A stretch of 55,896 bases of DNA, from contig NZ_AUBS01000028.1 in assembly GCF_000429365.1 (NCBI RefSeq), forward strand, positions 1 to 55,896. Reading direction: 5' to 3'. A program made the position numbers and the translations under genes. Positions 32,935-40,921 of this stretch are shown piece by piece. The stretch comes from Pseudodonghicola xiamenensis DSM 18339. GTDB lineage: Bacteria; Pseudomonadota; Alphaproteobacteria; Rhodobacterales; Rhodobacteraceae. Numbering within the stretch: the first letter of the stretch is position 1; each line of letters begins with the position of its first letter. Under the pieces are notes generated by a model that saw only the letters and a program-made list of their open reading frames with translations, was not told the DNA's origin and did no database searches.

Positions 32935-33321
32935 ATGGCGCATCTGATGGTGGATTATTCCGCCAATGTCGAAGACTGGGTCGACATGGTCCGCTTCTGC
33001 GACGCCCTGCGCCGCACCGCCATCGAGACCGGCGCGCTGCCGATGCCCGGGATCCGGGTGCGGGCGATGCGGGCCGATCATGTCTCGATCGCCGATGGCG
33101 ACCCGGATCACGGCTATATCGACATCTCGGTCCGGCTGCGCGGTGGCCGCGACCTAGACACCCGCAAGGCGGCGACCGCCCTGATCTTCGCCGCCGCAGA
33201 AGATTTCCTGAAACCGGTGATGGAAAACCGCTCGCTCGCCCTGTCGCTGGAGATGCGCGACATCGACCCGGAGCTTGCGCCCAAGACCGGCACCATCCGC
33301 GACCATCTGAAGAAGGCCTGA
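32935..33321 (+). CDS. hpaF: 5-carboxymethyl-2-hydroxymuconate isomerase, without N-terminal Pro
   Basis: HpaF converts 5-carboxymethyl-2-hydroxymuconate to its 5-oxo tautomer. The 128-residue protein matches the family along its length (HLMVDYSANVED, GIRVRAM, DGDPDHGYIDISVRLRGGRD, SLEMRDIDPELAPKTGTI). Enzymes of this superfamily use Pro1, exposed after Met removal, as general base; here codon 2 is GCG, Ala. No other in-frame ATG would expose a proline. AGGGAGGAA precedes the ATG. It stands first in the operon, 4 nt before hpaE. Confidence 0.9.
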   Translation: MAHLMVDYSANVEDWVDMVRFCDALRRTAIETGALPMPGIRVRAMRADHVSIADGDPDHGYIDISVRLRGGRDLDTRKAATALIFAAAEDFLKPVMENRSLALSLEMRDIDPELAPKTGTIRDHLKKA

Positions 33322-33325
33322 GCCG

Positions 33326-34837
33326 ATGACCACCTTGACCGACAACCTGACCAAGCTCGACGGTTATCTCACCCGCTTCCGCCCGCATGGCATCCAGAAC
33401 CTGATCGGTGGGGAAACCCGCCCCGCCGCCTCGGGCGCTGTGTTTGACACTGCATCGCCTGTCGATGAAAGCGTGATCTGCCCGGTCGCTCGTGGCGGGG
33501 CAGAGGATATCGACGCCGCCGCCAAGGCCGCCGCAGCCGCCTTTCCGGCCTGGCGCGACATGCCCGCGGCCAAGCGCAAGAAGATCCTGATCCGCATCGC
33601 CGATCTGATCGAGGCACGGGCCGAGGAGATCGCACTGTGTGAATGCTGGGACACCGGCCAGGCGCTGCGCTTCATGTCGAAGGCAGCACTGCGCGGCGCC
33701 GAAAACTTCCGCTTCTTCGCCGACAAGGTCGCCTCGGCCCGCGACGGGCAGAACCTGCGCTCACCGACACTGATGAACGTGACAACACGGGTGCCGATCG
33801 GCCCGGTGGGGGTGATCACGCCGTGGAACACCCCCTTCATGCTGTCGACCTGGAAGATCGCCCCCGCGCTCGCCGCCGGCTGCACCATCGTGCATAAACC
33901 GGCCGAATTCAGCCCGCTGACCGCCCGCATCCTGGCCGAGATCGCGCAGGAGGCCGGCCTGCCCGATGGCGTCTGGAACCTGGTCAACGGGTTGGGCGAG
34001 GATGCCGGCCGCGCCCTGACCGAACACCCGGCGATCAAGGCCATCGCCTTTGTCGGCGAAAGCCGCACCGGGTCGATGATCATGAAACAGGGTGCCGACA
34101 CGCTGAAGCGGGTGCATTTCGAGCTGGGCGGCAAGAACCCGGTGGTCGTCTTCGATGATGCCGATCTGGACCGCGCGCTCGATGCCGCGATCTTCATGAT
34201 CTATTCGCTGAACGGGGAACGCTGCACCTCCTCTTCGCGCCTGCTGGTGCAGGAGACGATCGCAGACCATTTTGAGGCGAAGTTGATCGAACGGGTCAAC
34301 CGGATCAAGGTCGGCCATCCGCTGGATCCGGAAACCGAGGTCGGCCCGCTGATCCACAAGGTGCATTTCGACAAGGTGACATCCTATTTCGACACCGCGA
34401 AACAGGACGGCGCCACCCTGGCCGCCGGCGGCTGCCGGGAGGGCGATCAGGGCTGGTTCGTGCGCCCCACCCTCTTCACCGGAGCAACGACGCGCATGCG
34501 CGTGGCACAGGAAGAGATCTTCGGCCCGGTCCTGACCGCGATCCGCTTCTCGACCGAGGCCGAGGCGCTCAGGATCGCCAATGATACCCAATATGGGCTG
34601 ACGGCCTATGTCTGGACCAATGATCTGACCCGCGCGCTGCGCTTTACCGACGCGCTCGAGGCCGGGATGATCTGGGTGAATTCGGAAAACGTCCGCCACC
34701 TGCCCACGCCCTTCGGCGGGGTCAAGGCCTCAGGCATCGGGCGGGACGGCGGCGACTGGTCGTTCGACTTCTACATGGAGCAAAAACACATCGGCTTTGC
34801 TCTGGGACAACACAAGATCCCCCGTCTGGGAGCATAA
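33326..34837 (+). CDS. hpaE: 5-carboxymethyl-2-hydroxymuconic semialdehyde dehydrogenase
   Basis: HpaE oxidises the ring-cleavage aldehyde with NAD. The 503-residue aldehyde dehydrogenase has PIGPVGVITPWNTPFMLSTWK, the glutamate motif FELGGKNPV, the catalytic cysteine in NGERCTSSSR and the late QEEIFGPVLTAI. It is between hpaF and hpaD with short gaps, so the pathway place is well supported. It might also oxidise 3,4-dihydroxyphenylacetaldehyde if the decarboxylase downstream feeds the pathway through an amine; that is speculation. Confidence 0.95.
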   Translation: MTTLTDNLTKLDGYLTRFRPHGIQNLIGGETRPAASGAVFDTASPVDESVICPVARGGAEDIDAAAKAAAAAFPAWRDMPAAKRKKILIRIADLIEARAEEIALCECWDTGQALRFMSKAALRGAENFRFFADKVASARDGQNLRSPTLMNVTTRVPIGPVGVITPWNTPFMLSTWKIAPALAAGCTIVHKPAEFSPLTARILAEIAQEAGLPDGVWNLVNGLGEDAGRALTEHPAIKAIAFVGESRTGSMIMKQGADTLKRVHFELGGKNPVVVFDDADLDRALDAAIFMIYSLNGERCTSSSRLLVQETIADHFEAKLIERVNRIKVGHPLDPETEVGPLIHKVHFDKVTSYFDTAKQDGATLAAGGCREGDQGWFVRPTLFTGATTRMRVAQEEIFGPVLTAIRFSTEAEALRIANDTQYGLTAYVWTNDLTRALRFTDALEAGMIWVNSENVRHLPTPFGGVKASGIGRDGGDWSFDFYMEQKHIGFALGQHKIPRLGA

Positions 34838-34879
34838 TCACCCCCAAGGAAACGCGCGAGGTTTCAGGAGGAGGAGACC

Positions 34880-35734
34880 ATGGGCGAAATCGTTCTTGCC
34901 GCAAAATGCACCCACGTTCCGACCATGCTGATGTCGGAACAGCCCGGCCCGGTCGAGGGCAAGCGCCAGCCCGCCATCGACGGCCATAGGGAGATCGCCC
35001 GACGCGCCAAGGCGTTGGGGGCGGATACAGTGGTGATCTGTGACACCCATTGGGTGATCAACGCGGGCTTTCACATCAACGCCAACAGCCGGTTCAAGGG
35101 GCTCTTTACCTCGAACGAATTTCCGCAGTTCATCCAGGATTTGCCCTATGATTATCAGGGCAACCCAGAGCTGGGCGACGCCATCGCCAAGGTGGCCTGC
35201 GATCTGGGCGTGCATACGCTGTCGCATCATCTGGACGGTCTGGAACTGGAATACGGCACCCTGGTGCCGATGCGCTTCATGGCCCGCGAACATGAGATAA
35301 AGGTCGTCTCGGTCGCTGCCTGGCGCACGGTGCACGACCATCAGGAAAGCCGTGTGGTGGGCGAGGCGATCCGCAAGGCGGTAGAGGCGAGCGACAGCAA
35401 GGTGCTGCTGGAGGCCTCCGGCTCGCTCTCCCACAAGTTCTGGGCAAACAAGGATTACGCGGCCAATAACGGCACCTTCACCATCAGTTCCGAATTCAAC
35501 CGGCAGATGGAACTGCATGTGCTGGATATGTGGCAGGCCGGCGATCACGCCACCTTCCTCAAGATGCTGCCGGAATATGCGCGATACTGCTGCGGCGAAG
35601 GGGCGATGCACGACACCGCCATGCTCTACGGCGCGCTCGGATGGGATTGCTACGGCGCGAAATGCGAGGTGGTGGCCCCCTATTTCCCCTCTTCCGGCAC
35701 CGGCCAGACCAACGTGATCTTTCCATTCCAGTAG
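34880..35734 (+). CDS. hpaD: 3,4-dihydroxyphenylacetate 2,3-dioxygenase, LigB type
   Basis: This class III extradiol dioxygenase cleaves homoprotocatechuate to 5-carboxymethyl-2-hydroxymuconic semialdehyde using Fe(II). The 284-residue protein closely matches E. coli HpaD: AAKCTHVPTMLMSE with an iron-ligand histidine, AIDGHREI, DTHWVIN, LEYGTLVPMRFM, ASGSLSHKFW, GEGAMHDTAMLYGALGWD and the end FPSSGTGQTNVIFPF. An AGGAGGAGG ribosome-binding site precedes the ATG. A second, unrelated dioxygenase for the same step follows 54 nt later. Confidence 0.95.
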   Translation: MGEIVLAAKCTHVPTMLMSEQPGPVEGKRQPAIDGHREIARRAKALGADTVVICDTHWVINAGFHINANSRFKGLFTSNEFPQFIQDLPYDYQGNPELGDAIAKVACDLGVHTLSHHLDGLELEYGTLVPMRFMAREHEIKVVSVAAWRTVHDHQESRVVGEAIRKAVEASDSKVLLEASGSLSHKFWANKDYAANNGTFTISSEFNRQMELHVLDMWQAGDHATFLKMLPEYARYCCGEGAMHDTAMLYGALGWDCYGAKCEVVAPYFPSSGTGQTNVIFPFQ

Positions 35735-35788
35735 CCGACTGACACCCCAGTCCCATTTCGGCGCCCCGATCCGACAAGGACCAGACAG

Positions 35789-36769
35789 ATGCCCATTCCC
35801 GCACCGAACCTCTATCCGCCCTTCAACATCCTCCGTCTCAGTCATGTGGAACTGGCGGTCACCGATCTCGCACGGTCCCGCGCCTTTTATGTCGACACCC
35901 TGGGCCTTCAGGTCACCGACGAGGATGACCAGGCGATCTATCTGCGCGCGATGGAGGAGCGCGGCCATCACTGCATCGTCCTGCGCAAGGCGGATGCGCC
36001 CTGCGCCCGCGATCTGGGGTTCAAACTGTTCAGCGAAGAGGATCTGGAGCGCGCCGCCGCCTTCTTCCGCGCCCGCGACCTGCCGGTGGACTGGGTCGAT
36101 CGCCCCTATCAGTCGCGCACCTTCCGCACCCGCGATCCCCTGGGCATTCCCCTGGAATTCTACGCCCGGATGGACCGGCTGCCGCCGATCCACCAGAAAT
36201 ACGCGCTCTATCGCGGGGTCAAACCGCTCAGGATCGACCATTTCAACTGCTTCTCGCCCGACGTCGATGCCAGCGTCGCCTTTTATAACGAGATCGGCTT
36301 TCGGGTGACCGAATATACCGAGGACGAGGAAAGCGGCCGGCTCTGGGCCGCCTGGACCCATCGCAAGGGTGGCGTGCACGATCTGGCCTTTACCAACGGC
36401 ACCGGGCCGCGGCTGCATCACACCGCCTTCTGGGTGCCGACGCCGCTGAATATCATTGATCTTCTGGACCTGATGTCGACCACCGGCTGGGTCGACAACA
36501 TCGAACGCGGCCCGGGCCGGCATGGGATTTCCAATGCCTTCTTCCTTTATATCCGCGACCCGGATGGGCACCGGATCGAGATCTATTGTTCCGACTATCA
36601 GACCGTCGATCCGGATCTGGAGCCGATCAAATGGGACCTGAAGGATCCGCAGCGTCAGACCCTCTGGGGCGCGCCGGCGCCGCGGTCGTGGTTCGAGGAA
36701 GGCAGCCTGTTCGAAGGACAGGCGCCGGTTCCGGCCCGGTTGAATGCCCAGCCGATCATTGCGCCGTGA
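35789..36769 (+). CDS. Homoprotocatechuate 2,3-dioxygenase, VOC (class I) type
   Basis: This 326-residue VOC-fold protein matches the Brevibacterium-type homoprotocatechuate 2,3-dioxygenase. The likely metal ligands are H151 (RIDHFN), H211 (RLHHTAF) and E264 (HRIEIY), and the acid-base histidine is H197 (GGVHDLAF). GPGRHGISNAFFLYI is the conserved C-terminal segment. It should perform the same reaction as the LigB-type HpaD just upstream, from an unrelated fold. The protein may use Fe(II) or Mn(II). It is separated by 54 nt from hpaD and by 151 nt, with a strong hairpin, from the decarboxylase gene. Confidence 0.9.
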   Translation: MPIPAPNLYPPFNILRLSHVELAVTDLARSRAFYVDTLGLQVTDEDDQAIYLRAMEERGHHCIVLRKADAPCARDLGFKLFSEEDLERAAAFFRARDLPVDWVDRPYQSRTFRTRDPLGIPLEFYARMDRLPPIHQKYALYRGVKPLRIDHFNCFSPDVDASVAFYNEIGFRVTEYTEDEESGRLWAAWTHRKGGVHDLAFTNGTGPRLHHTAFWVPTPLNIIDLLDLMSTTGWVDNIERGPGRHGISNAFFLYIRDPDGHRIEIYCSDYQTVDPDLEPIKWDLKDPQRQTLWGAPAPRSWFEEGSLFEGQAPVPARLNAQPIIAP

Positions 36770-36799
36770 GTGGTGCTTGCATAACAAAGAATTGCGCCC

Positions 36800-36837
36800 G
36801 GCGTGATGGTGGGCGCAATCGCGCCCGCCATCACGCC
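36800..36837 (+). other. Hairpin between VOC dioxygenase and decarboxylase genes
   Basis: GGCGTGATGG-t-GGGCGC (36800-36816) pairs with GCGCCC-g-CCATCACGCC (36821-36837), a 16-bp stem with one mismatch and an AATC loop. No T run follows, so it may reduce read-through or protect upstream mRNA rather than terminate fully. Confidence 0.75.
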
Positions 36838-36920
36838 GCAGGCGTGCATTTCTCAGAGTGGGGGGCGGGTCGGGCGCGATCCGGTGAGCTGCGCTCCCCG
36901 GAACAGGATCGGATGCTTCG

Positions 36921-38333
36921 ATGAAATGGACTGAATTCGCCGGCTGGGGCCGCCGCGTGGCCGACTGGGCGCAGGACTATCACCTGACGGTGGGCGACCG
37001 CCCGGTGCGTGCGCAAACCAGGCCGGGCGCGGTGCTGAACGCCTTGCCCGCAACCCCGCCAGAGACGCCCGAGGACATGGAGCAGGTGTTCCGCGATTTC
37101 GAGGACATCGTGATGCCCGGAATCACCCATTGGCAGCACCCCCGGTTCTTCGCCTATTTCGCCTCGAACGCCGCAGCGCCCTCGGTTCTGGCGGAATTCC
37201 TCGTCGCCGCCATCGCGCCGCAATGCATGCTCTGGCAGACCTCTCCGGCCGCGACCGAGATGGAAACCCGGATGATGGACTGGCTGCGCCAGGCGCTGGG
37301 TCTGCCTGATGGCTTTGCCGGGGTGATCCAGGACAGCGCCTCGACCGCGACGCTGGCCGCCGTGCTGACCATGCGCGAACGCGCGCTGAACTGGCAGGGC
37401 AATATCGCCGGGCTGCCGGGGCAAAACCCCTTGCGCATCTATGCGACGTCCGAGGTTCACACCTCGATCGACCGGGCGATCTGGATTTCCGGCATCGGCC
37501 AGCAGAACCTTGTCCGCATTCCCATCAAGGGCGACTGGCGCGGCATGGACCCTGAGGCGCTGGAGGCGGCGATCAAATCCGATCTGGCCGCGGGGCTGAC
37601 CCCGGCGGGGCTGATCCTCTGCGTTGGCGGCACCGGCGTGGGGGCCACCGATCCGATTGCCGCCTGTCTGGCGGTGGCGAAGAAATATGATCTCTATACC
37701 CATGTCGATGCCGCCTGGTCCGGCAGCGCCATGATCTGCCCGGAGTTCCGCCATTACTGGGCTGGCATCGAAGACGCCGACAGCATCGTCTTCAACCCGC
37801 ACAAATGGCTGGGCGCGCAATTCGACTGTTCGGCGCATTTCCTGAAGAACCCCGACGATCTGGTGAAGACGCTGGCGATCAGCCCCGAATACCTCAAGAC
37901 CCACGGCGCCGAGGGCATCATCAACTATTCCGAATGGTCGGTGCCGCTGGGCCGCCGGTTCCGCGCGCTCAAGCTCTGGTTCCTGATCCGCGCCTATGGG
38001 CTCGAAGGGCTGCGGGAACGGCTGCGCAACCATGTGAAATGGTCGGTCCAGCTTCACGACAAGCTCGCCACCCACCCGCAGATCGAGATCGTGACCAAAC
38101 CGATGTGGTCGCTGTTCTCCTTCCGCTATGCGCCCGAAGGGACCGCGGACCTCGACGATCTCAACATCCGTCTGGTCAACGCGATCAACGATGACGGGCG
38201 GATTTACCTGACGCAGACCCGGGTCGACGGGCGGATCGCCATCCGCTTTCAGGCCGGGCAGTTCGAAACCACCGAAGAGGATGTGATGATGACCTATGAC
38301 GTGATCACCGAAATCGCCGGAACGCTCGGATGA
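36921..38333 (+). CDS. Aromatic-L-amino-acid decarboxylase (PLP, group II)
   Basis: This 470-residue enzyme is of the aromatic amino acid decarboxylase family. The PLP lysine is K295 (FNPHKWL), the aspartate is in HVDAAWSGSAMICPEFRH, and the ring-stacking histidine is H180 (EVHTSIDRA). The catalytic-loop tyrosine Y336 (INYSEWSVPLGRRF), which distinguishes decarboxylases from aldehyde synthases, is present. It probably turns tyrosine, DOPA or a similar amino acid into an amine. It overlaps hpaG by 4 nt (ATGA), so the two are co-translated, suggesting that it feeds the homoprotocatechuate pathway. Confidence 0.9.
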   Translation: MKWTEFAGWGRRVADWAQDYHLTVGDRPVRAQTRPGAVLNALPATPPETPEDMEQVFRDFEDIVMPGITHWQHPRFFAYFASNAAAPSVLAEFLVAAIAPQCMLWQTSPAATEMETRMMDWLRQALGLPDGFAGVIQDSASTATLAAVLTMRERALNWQGNIAGLPGQNPLRIYATSEVHTSIDRAIWISGIGQQNLVRIPIKGDWRGMDPEALEAAIKSDLAAGLTPAGLILCVGGTGVGATDPIAACLAVAKKYDLYTHVDAAWSGSAMICPEFRHYWAGIEDADSIVFNPHKWLGAQFDCSAHFLKNPDDLVKTLAISPEYLKTHGAEGIINYSEWSVPLGRRFRALKLWFLIRAYGLEGLRERLRNHVKWSVQLHDKLATHPQIEIVTKPMWSLFSFRYAPEGTADLDDLNIRLVNAINDDGRIYLTQTRVDGRIAIRFQAGQFETTEEDVMMTYDVITEIAGTLG

Positions 38334-39187
38334 AGGGCTTTGCGAGTTACACCGCCGGCGGGCAGAGCTTCTATGGTCTGGCTACCGATCAGGGAATGAT
38401 CGCCCTGTCGCCCGACTTCCCGCAATACCCCACCCTGCGCGAGGTGATCGCGGCGGGCGCGCTGCACGATCTCTGGCTTGCCGCGCGCGGGCGCGAGGTC
38501 ACCCATCCAACGGGGACGTTCGACTATGACATTCCGATCCCCGCGCCGGAAAAGATCATCTGCGTCGGCGTCAACTTCCCCGACCGCAATGCCGAATATA
38601 AGGACGGGCAGGAGGTGCCGACGAATATGTCGCTGTTCATCCGCTTCCCGCGCAGCTTTACCGGCCACGACCGGCCGCTGATCCGCCCGCCGGAAACGCC
38701 GCAGCTGGATTACGAGGGCGAGATCGCCGTGGTGATCGGCAAGGGTGGCCGGCGGATTTCGCAGGCCGATGCCTATGACCATATCGCCGCCATCACGCTC
38801 TGCAACGAGGGCACGCTGCGCGACTGGGTGCGGCACGCCAAGTTCAACGTGACCCAAGGCAAGAACTGGGACAGCTCCGGCGCCATGGGGCCCTGGCTGG
38901 TGCCTTTCACCTCTCCCTCACAGCTTGACGACGTGCGGCTGACCACCCGCGTGAACGGAGAGCTGCGGCAGGACGATCGCACCAGCCGCATGCTGTTCCC
39001 GATCCGGCGGCAGATCGAATATATCTCGACCTTCACCACATTGGTTCCGGGCGACATCATCGTCACCGGCACCCCCACAGGTGCCGGCGCCCGGTTCGAT
39101 CCGCCGAAATATCTGGTCCCCGGCGATGTGATCGAGGTCGAGGCCGAAGGCATCGGCAAGCTGACGAGCAGCGTGGAGGAGGAATGA
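38330..39187 (+). CDS. hpaG: Fumarylacetoacetate hydrolase family protein, HpaG-like, single domain
   Basis: This 285-residue protein has one FAH-fold domain, with KIICVGVNFPDRNAEY, LDYEGEIAVVIG (acidic metal ligands), CNEGTLRDWV, QGKNWDSSGAMGPWLV and IIVTGTPTGAGA. In enterobacteria HpaG is a two-domain decarboxylase/isomerase of about 430 residues; here only one domain is present. It should decarboxylate the tricarboxylate made by HpaF and perhaps also isomerise the product. It overlaps the decarboxylase before it and hpaH after it by 4 nt each. Confidence 0.85.
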   Translation: MKGFASYTAGGQSFYGLATDQGMIALSPDFPQYPTLREVIAAGALHDLWLAARGREVTHPTGTFDYDIPIPAPEKIICVGVNFPDRNAEYKDGQEVPTNMSLFIRFPRSFTGHDRPLIRPPETPQLDYEGEIAVVIGKGGRRISQADAYDHIAAITLCNEGTLRDWVRHAKFNVTQGKNWDSSGAMGPWLVPFTSPSQLDDVRLTTRVNGELRQDDRTSRMLFPIRRQIEYISTFTTLVPGDIIVTGTPTGAGARFDPPKYLVPGDVIEVEAEGIGKLTSSVEEE

Positions 39188-39984
39188 CCCCCGATCAATA
39201 TGACGAGGCCGCCGAAACCCTGGTCACTGCCGAGGAGACCGGCCAGCAATGCGGCCTGCTTTCGCGGACCTATCCGGGCATGACGCTGGACGATGCCTAT
39301 GCCGTCCAGTCGCGGCTGATCGCGCGCAAGCTGGCCTCGGGACGGCGCAAGATCGGCTGGAAGATCGGCCTGACCAGCCGGGCGATGCAGGATGCGCTGA
39401 AGATCGACACGCCGGACAGCGGCGTGCTGCTGGACGACATGCTCTTCGCCACCGGCGCCACGGTGCCCGCCGGCCGTTTCATCCAGCCCCGGATCGAGGC
39501 CGAGATCGCCTTTGTCATGAAGGCGCCGCTGTCGGGCGCCGACTGCAGCCGCCACGATGTGCTCACCGCGACCGATTACGTCGCACCGGCGCTGGAGATC
39601 CTCGATACCCGCGTGCAGCGCGTCGATCCCGCCACCGGCAAGGCCCGGGTGATCGTCGATACCATCAGCGACAATGCCGCCAACGCCGGGCTGGTGCTGG
39701 GCACCGCGCGCCATGCCCCCGAGACCGTCGATCTGCGCTGGATCGGTGCCATCCTGACCCGCGATGATATCGTCGAGGAAACCGGCCTGGGCGCCGGGGT
39801 GCTGAACGATCCGGTCACCTCGGTCCTGTGGCTGGCGCGGCGGATGGCAGAGTATGGTCAAACGATCGAGGCCGGGGATATCATCCTCTCAGGTTCCTTC
39901 ATCCGTCCGGTCGAGGCGCCGCCGGGATCGCACATCCATGCCGATTTCGGGCCTTTCGGATCGGTCGATATCACTTTCGCATAA
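39184..39984 (+). CDS. hpaH: 2-oxo-hept-4-ene-1,7-dioate hydratase
   Basis: HpaH adds water to the C7 dienoate to give 4-hydroxy-2-oxoheptanedioate. The 266-residue protein resembles HpaH/MhpD hydratases, with GMTLDDAYAVQ, KIGWKIGLTSRAMQ, FIQPRIEAEIAFVM and the late AGDIILSGSFIRPVEAPPGS. Its start overlaps the hpaG stop and it is followed by hpaI 12 nt later. Confidence 0.95.
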   Translation: MTPDQYDEAAETLVTAEETGQQCGLLSRTYPGMTLDDAYAVQSRLIARKLASGRRKIGWKIGLTSRAMQDALKIDTPDSGVLLDDMLFATGATVPAGRFIQPRIEAEIAFVMKAPLSGADCSRHDVLTATDYVAPALEILDTRVQRVDPATGKARVIVDTISDNAANAGLVLGTARHAPETVDLRWIGAILTRDDIVEETGLGAGVLNDPVTSVLWLARRMAEYGQTIEAGDIILSGSFIRPVEAPPGSHIHADFGPFGSVDITFA

Positions 39985-39996
39985 GAGAGGTCTTTC

Positions 39997-40767
39997 ATGC
40001 CCGCCCCCACGAATAGCTTCAAACAGGCGCTGGCCGACGGCCAGAAGCTGATCGGCTGCTGGATGAGCTTTGCCGAAGGCCAGGTGGCCGAGATCATGGG
40101 CACCGCCGGCTTCGACTGGCTGGTGATCGACGGCGAACATGCGCCGAACGATCTGCGTTCGATCCGCGATCAGTTGATCGCGCTGGCGGCCAGCGACAGC
40201 CACCCGGTGGTGCGGGTGCCAATCGGCGAGGCCTGGATGATAAAGCAGGTGCTGGATGCCGGCGCCCAGACCGTGCTGGTGCCGATGGTCGAAACCGGCG
40301 ATCAGGCGCGCGAACTGGTAAGCGCCTGCCGTTATCCCCCCGAGGGCATGCGCGGGGTCGGCGCCATGGGTGGGCGAGCCACCATGTTCGGCTCGATCCC
40401 CGATTACATCGCCACCGCCAACGATCAGATCTGCCTGCTGGTGCAGGTGGAAAGCCGCGCCGGCCTCGCCGCGCTGGATGATATCCTCTCGGTCGAAGGC
40501 GTCGACGGTGTGTTCATCGGGCCAGCCGACCTGTCGACCGATATGGGCTATCAGGGCGACAGCGCCGCCCCTGAAGTCCGCGCCGCCATCGCCGATGCCT
40601 TTTCCCGCATCCGCGCTGCCGGCAAGGCCCCCGGCATCCTCGGCACCGGCGAGGACACGATCCAAGCCTTTTCCGACATGGGGGCGCAGTTCCTGGCCGT
40701 CGGCATCGACGTGCTGGTTCTGGCCCAGGCCGCCCGGGCCCTGTCGGCCCGCTGGAAACAGGGCTGA
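39997..40767 (+). CDS. hpaI: 4-hydroxy-2-oxoheptanedioate aldolase
   Basis: HpaI cleaves 4-hydroxy-2-oxoheptanedioate to pyruvate and succinic semialdehyde (class II aldolase). The 256-residue protein has GCWMSFAEGQVAEIM, DWLVIDGEHAPND, metal-site residues in CLLVQVESRAGL, GVDGVFIGPADLSTDMG and the C-terminal AVGIDVLVLAQ. It is the last catabolic gene before the transporter, 154 nt upstream of the binding-protein gene. Confidence 0.95.
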   Translation: MPAPTNSFKQALADGQKLIGCWMSFAEGQVAEIMGTAGFDWLVIDGEHAPNDLRSIRDQLIALAASDSHPVVRVPIGEAWMIKQVLDAGAQTVLVPMVETGDQARELVSACRYPPEGMRGVGAMGGRATMFGSIPDYIATANDQICLLVQVESRAGLAALDDILSVEGVDGVFIGPADLSTDMGYQGDSAAPEVRAAIADAFSRIRAAGKAPGILGTGEDTIQAFSDMGAQFLAVGIDVLVLAQAARALSARWKQG

Positions 40768-40921
40768 GGCCATTCTGACGCCCCCCGTTCATTACAGTGG
40801 GGGGCCGATTTCACCTTCGTGCGTATTTCCACGCAATTGACCCAAACGTGATCCAGACGCTAGCCTTCCCGGACCGGAACGTTTTGCGCCGAAATCGTGG
40901 CGCGCACGAGGGAGAGAGAAC

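Noticed and set aside
34838..36787. A 649-codon open frame opposite the two dioxygenase genes
   Set aside because: Shadow of the two clearly identified plus-strand genes.
40781..40804. CCCCCC..GGGGGG pair after hpaI as a terminator
   Set aside because: The loop is long and there is no T run; it may be chance in GC-rich DNA.
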